Positions 5,662 to 7,426 of a stretch of DNA of 7,426 nt are shown here, piece after piece. The notes beneath the pieces were generated by a model. It was not told where the DNA came from. It saw only the letters and a program-made list of their open reading frames with translations, and did not search any database. Where the stretch lies: positions 2,224 to 9,649 of the forward strand of contig JABZHP010000044.1 of assembly GCA_015258785.1 (NCBI GenBank), read 5' to 3'. Source of the DNA: Atopobium sp. (GTDB lineage: Bacteria; Actinomycetota; Coriobacteriia; Coriobacteriales; Atopobiaceae). Position 1 is the first letter of the stretch; every line of letters starts with the position of its first letter. The position numbers and the translations under genes are program-made.

Positions 5662-6849
5662 TTATTTCTTACCTGAGCCGCCCTTGCCGCCGCCACCATT
5701 TCCAGATGAGCTGCCGCCATTTCCTGAAGAGCTACCACCATTACCAGAGCCAGAAGAAGTAGGAGTTACTAACTTATAGCCACCCTTACCATCTGGCTGC
5801 CAAGGGAACTCTGCTTTTGGTGGATACTCATATTTAGCCCAATCATCCTCACGGTGATTAAGGAGGGCAAACTTAAGAGTAAATCCAGGAGCATCAATAC
5901 TGAGAAGCTTTTTATTTTCCGCAGTAGTGTATAGAACAGACTTAGATATCTGTTCAGTTTCTGAAAAGCCCTGAGCAAGAATGGGGAAAGAAAGTCCATC
6001 TGCCGAAGGCTCCTCTGCAACAATCTGAATAGGGGCAACACTACCGTCTGGATAGAACAGTGCAGCATTTCCTTCCTTATGAGCAGAGAAGGTATACGCT
6101 GCACCCGAACCCTTATTCATAGACTCAATCTGTTCACTAGTTAAATCTTCTTTAGAGCCATCTGCATAGTGCAGACCGAAGAGATAGTACGTACCTGGAA
6201 TGGTGGCAGCAAAATTGACTACCTGACCATCAATATAAGCAATCTGTGAAGTATCGTCAGGATTATCTGAAAGCTTTTTGAAATTAAACGTAATCTCACT
6301 TTTGGCATCACTGTACTTCAGATAGTTGTTATCGTCCTTATCAAAAAGCATTGGCACACTATCACCATCATCATACGTACACTGAATGGCAACAGTTCCT
6401 TTTGCTTCCCACTTACCGTCATTCTTCACGCCTTTAAAATTGTGCATGAAGAAAGTACCGTCTTCTTTGAAAGAATAGTAAAGAACGGTTCCATCGTTAT
6501 AGCCCTGATTAAGCATGCCGCCATGGTCAAAGGTTTTGCCTTCCTTTGATCCACCCTTAGTTCCAACACCATTGTCAACACACCAAACACCAGTAACAAT
6601 CTTGGAAAGATCTCCGGTTAGTGTTGGATTATCTGGAGTCTCCTCAAGCTTAACCAGATTTGACTGAGAAGTCGCATCGCCAGTACCGCCCTGATCGCCA
6701 TTCTGAGGATCTTGACCAGCTCCACCAAGAACGGAATCAGGATTCAAAATTGCCTGAAGGGCATCACTATTACAAGCGGCAAGCGTGCTAGCAGCACCAC
6801 CTGCAGCCAATCCCGCAAAAGCGCGACGAGTAATCATCTCTTTGTTCAT
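5662..6849 (-). CDS. Secreted lipoprotein of unknown function with Gly/Ser-rich tail
   Basis: A 395-residue protein I cannot assign to a named family. The N-terminus reads ITRRAFAGL (6-14), a Tat-like twin-arginine motif, followed by a short Ala/Gly stretch and the lipobox LAAC with Cys26 as the probable lipidated residue. It should be anchored on the outer face of the membrane. Residues 27-80 are a low-complexity linker rich in Gly, Asp, Gln and Asn. Two beta-rich regions follow, about 86-193 and 217-334. Both open with Gly-x-[Trp/Tyr], carry a central aromatic/Gly-rich strand pattern, and close with a run of alternating hydrophobic residues, which suggests related lipocalin-like barrels. 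Residues 366-386 are three heptads of the SSSGNGG type, then a Gly/Lys end. The ATG at 6849 is set by AGGAGG 5 bases upstream. The gene has its own promoter and shares a terminator with mscL. A substrate-binding or surface role is a guess. Confidence 0.85.
   Translation of the reverse strand: MNKEMITRRAFAGLAAGGAASTLAACNSDALQAILNPDSVLGGAGQDPQNGDQGGTGDATSQSNLVKLEETPDNPTLTGDLSKIVTGVWCVDNGVGTKGGSKEGKTFDHGGMLNQGYNDGTVLYYSFKEDGTFFMHNFKGVKNDGKWEAKGTVAIQCTYDDGDSVPMLFDKDDNNYLKYSDAKSEITFNFKKLSDNPDDTSQIAYIDGQVVNFAATIPGTYYLFGLHYADGSKEDLTSEQIESMNKGSGAAYTFSAHKEGNAALFYPDGSVAPIQIVAEEPSADGLSFPILAQGFSETEQISKSVLYTTAENKKLLSIDAPGFTLKFALLNHREDDWAKYEYPPKAEFPWQPDGKGGYKLVTPTSSGSGNGGSSSGNGGSSSGNGGGGKGGSGKK
5692..5754 (-). 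repeat. Three 21-base repeats encoding Gly/Ser heptads
   Basis: Three in-frame 21-base units encode SGSGNGG, SSSGNGG and SSSGNGG (residues 366-386 of the lipoprotein). The units differ at several third codon positions, so the amino-acid pattern is kept better than the DNA. A repeat of this sort can change copy number by slippage. It probably forms a flexible spacer in the protein. Confidence 0.7.
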
Positions 6850-6854
6850 ACGTT

Positions 6855-6860
6855 CCTCCT
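6855..6860 (-). promoter_or_regulatory. Consensus ribosome binding site of the lipoprotein gene
   Basis: The minus strand reads AGGAGG followed by 5 bases (aacgt) and ATG. This supports the start at 6849 over the in-frame ATG four codons later (6837), and implies strong translation. Confidence 0.8.
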
Positions 6861-6889
6861 ATAAGCGTATGGGAGTCCCAACTTTTTAT

Positions 6890-6919
6890 ATTCTACTTGA
6901 AACGAGTCAAATGTTACAA
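6890..6919 (-). promoter_or_regulatory. Probable sigma-70-type promoter of the lipoprotein gene
   Basis: On the minus strand TTGTAA (6914-6919, 4 of 6 to consensus) and TAGAAT (6890-6895, 5 of 6) are 18 bases apart. The transcript start would fall near 6883, leaving a leader of about 33 bases before the ATG at 6849. An overlapping alternative using TTGACT has poor spacing. No clear terminator for manA is visible between 6949 and this site, so some read-through from manA is possible. Confidence 0.55.
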
Positions 6920-6948
6920 ATTAAGCTGCATTCGACTTATGTATCATC

Positions 6949-7426
6949 CTACTTTGTGTGAGGAAGATGAGAGGTAATCAATGTCATAGTGCCCGTAAAG
7001 CGCAGGCTACCAGAAGATGCGGGTGCAATAAAATGTGAGCCCTTGCAAATCCTATGCTCTACTCCGTTGCCGCCGTCAGCGCAAACCGTACCTTCTCCCT
7101 CAATGACACTTACGCACATAAACGGCCATGGCTGAGCAATAGTTTTTGCCTCATGAATCTCATATTTTTCTACCGAGAAGTACTTGCAGCTCATAAGCTC
7201 AGTTTTACCATCAATTTCTGGAGCAGTAATTTCTCCAGATGTTGGAGCTTCCTGTGCATAATCGATGACCTCAAGGCTCTGTGCCAAGTGCAAATCACGA
7301 GGCTTGCCATCGTCTCCCAAACGATCATAGTCGTACACACGATACGTGACATCTGAGCTCTGCTGCGTTTCTAAAATCAACGTGCCTGTTCTAATAGCGT
7401 GCACTGTACCGGGATCAATCCTAAAG
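6949..7426 (-). CDS. manA: Mannose-6-phosphate isomerase, class I, C-terminal part (cut by window edge)
   Basis: The visible 158 residues are the C-terminal half of a zinc enzyme that interconverts mannose-6-phosphate and fructose-6-phosphate in the cytoplasm. The reading frame stays open to the window edge, coding FRIDPGTVHAIRTGT, so the GTG at 7404 is an internal valine, not a start. The His in VHAI (codon 7399-7401) matches the last zinc ligand of the family (His285 in Candida albicans PMI). Twenty residues on, within SSDVTYRVYDYDR, the Arg of TYR (7339-7341) matches the catalytic Arg304. The remainder resembles the second cupin-like domain of Bacillus-type ManA, which is about 315 residues long in total; so roughly the first half lies outside. 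It ends with TAA-type termination 99 bases before the lipoprotein gene. Together with the glucokinase it points to feeding hexoses into glycolysis, although the two are in different operons. Confidence 0.92.
   Translation of the reverse strand, partial: FRIDPGTVHAIRTGTLILETQQSSDVTYRVYDYDRLGDDGKPRDLHLAQSLEVIDYAQEAPTSGEITAPEIDGKTELMSCKYFSVEKYEIHEAKTIAQPWPFMCVSVIEGEGTVCADGGNGVEHRICKGSHFIAPASSGSLRFTGTMTLITSHLPHTK

Noticed and set aside
6870..6880. TGGGAGTCCCA palindrome in the lipoprotein leader
   Set aside because: It has only a one-base centre and short arms, so it makes no good hairpin; too short to claim as an operator on its own.
7402..7404. GTG at 7404 as the start of a 151-residue gene
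   Set aside because: The frame continues upstream to the window edge with conserved ManA sequence, so this is an internal Val codon of a truncated gene.

Overview
This window of about half GC content carries six protein genes, five complete and one cut by the right edge. There are no RNA genes, mobile elements or CRISPR repeats. Gene content, codon style and the look of the proteins suggest a host-associated member of the Actinomycetota class Coriobacteriia, perhaps near Atopobium/Lancefieldella. The pointers are a short Tat-type lipoprotein signal with a lipobox, an MscL with a C-terminal zinc ribbon, and an M32 carboxypeptidase. That placement is recognition by eye, not a database result.

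Left part (1-3280, minus strand): a tightly packed three-gene operon. In transcription order it is a fold-type-I PLP aminotransferase, a D-alanine--D-alanine ligase-family ATP-grasp protein, and a ROK-family glucokinase. The gaps are 2 and 8 bases, and each downstream ribosome site lies inside or across the end of the preceding gene, so translation is probably coupled. The Ddl-like protein has the family fold signatures but has lost the Glu-x-Asn metal-ligand pair and the omega-loop Tyr, so its activity is open.

Centre (3281-3476): a divergent intergenic region with a perfect 6-4-6 palindrome that overlaps a possible plus-strand -10 box. It also holds an imperfect inverted repeat just upstream of the aminotransferase ribosome site. 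On the plus strand follow an M32 metallocarboxypeptidase (3477-5033), whose zinc site is intact but whose DxRxT signature is replaced, and mscL (5095-5544). The plus-strand pair ends at a strong bidirectional terminator (5599-5632).

Right part (5662-7426, minus strand): a 395-residue secreted lipoprotein of unknown function with what look like two related beta-rich domains and a Gly/Ser heptad tail. It has a recognisable promoter and a consensus ribosome site. Upstream of it lies the C-terminal part of class I mannose-6-phosphate isomerase (manA), whose 5' end is outside the window.

The clear roles are hexose entry (glucokinase, ManA), peptide breakdown (M32), osmotic protection (MscL) and amino-acid or cell-wall chemistry (aminotransferase, Ddl-like). 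No single new system is proven. The most interesting leads are the two enzymes with altered signature motifs and the aminotransferase/ATP-grasp/ROK operon.
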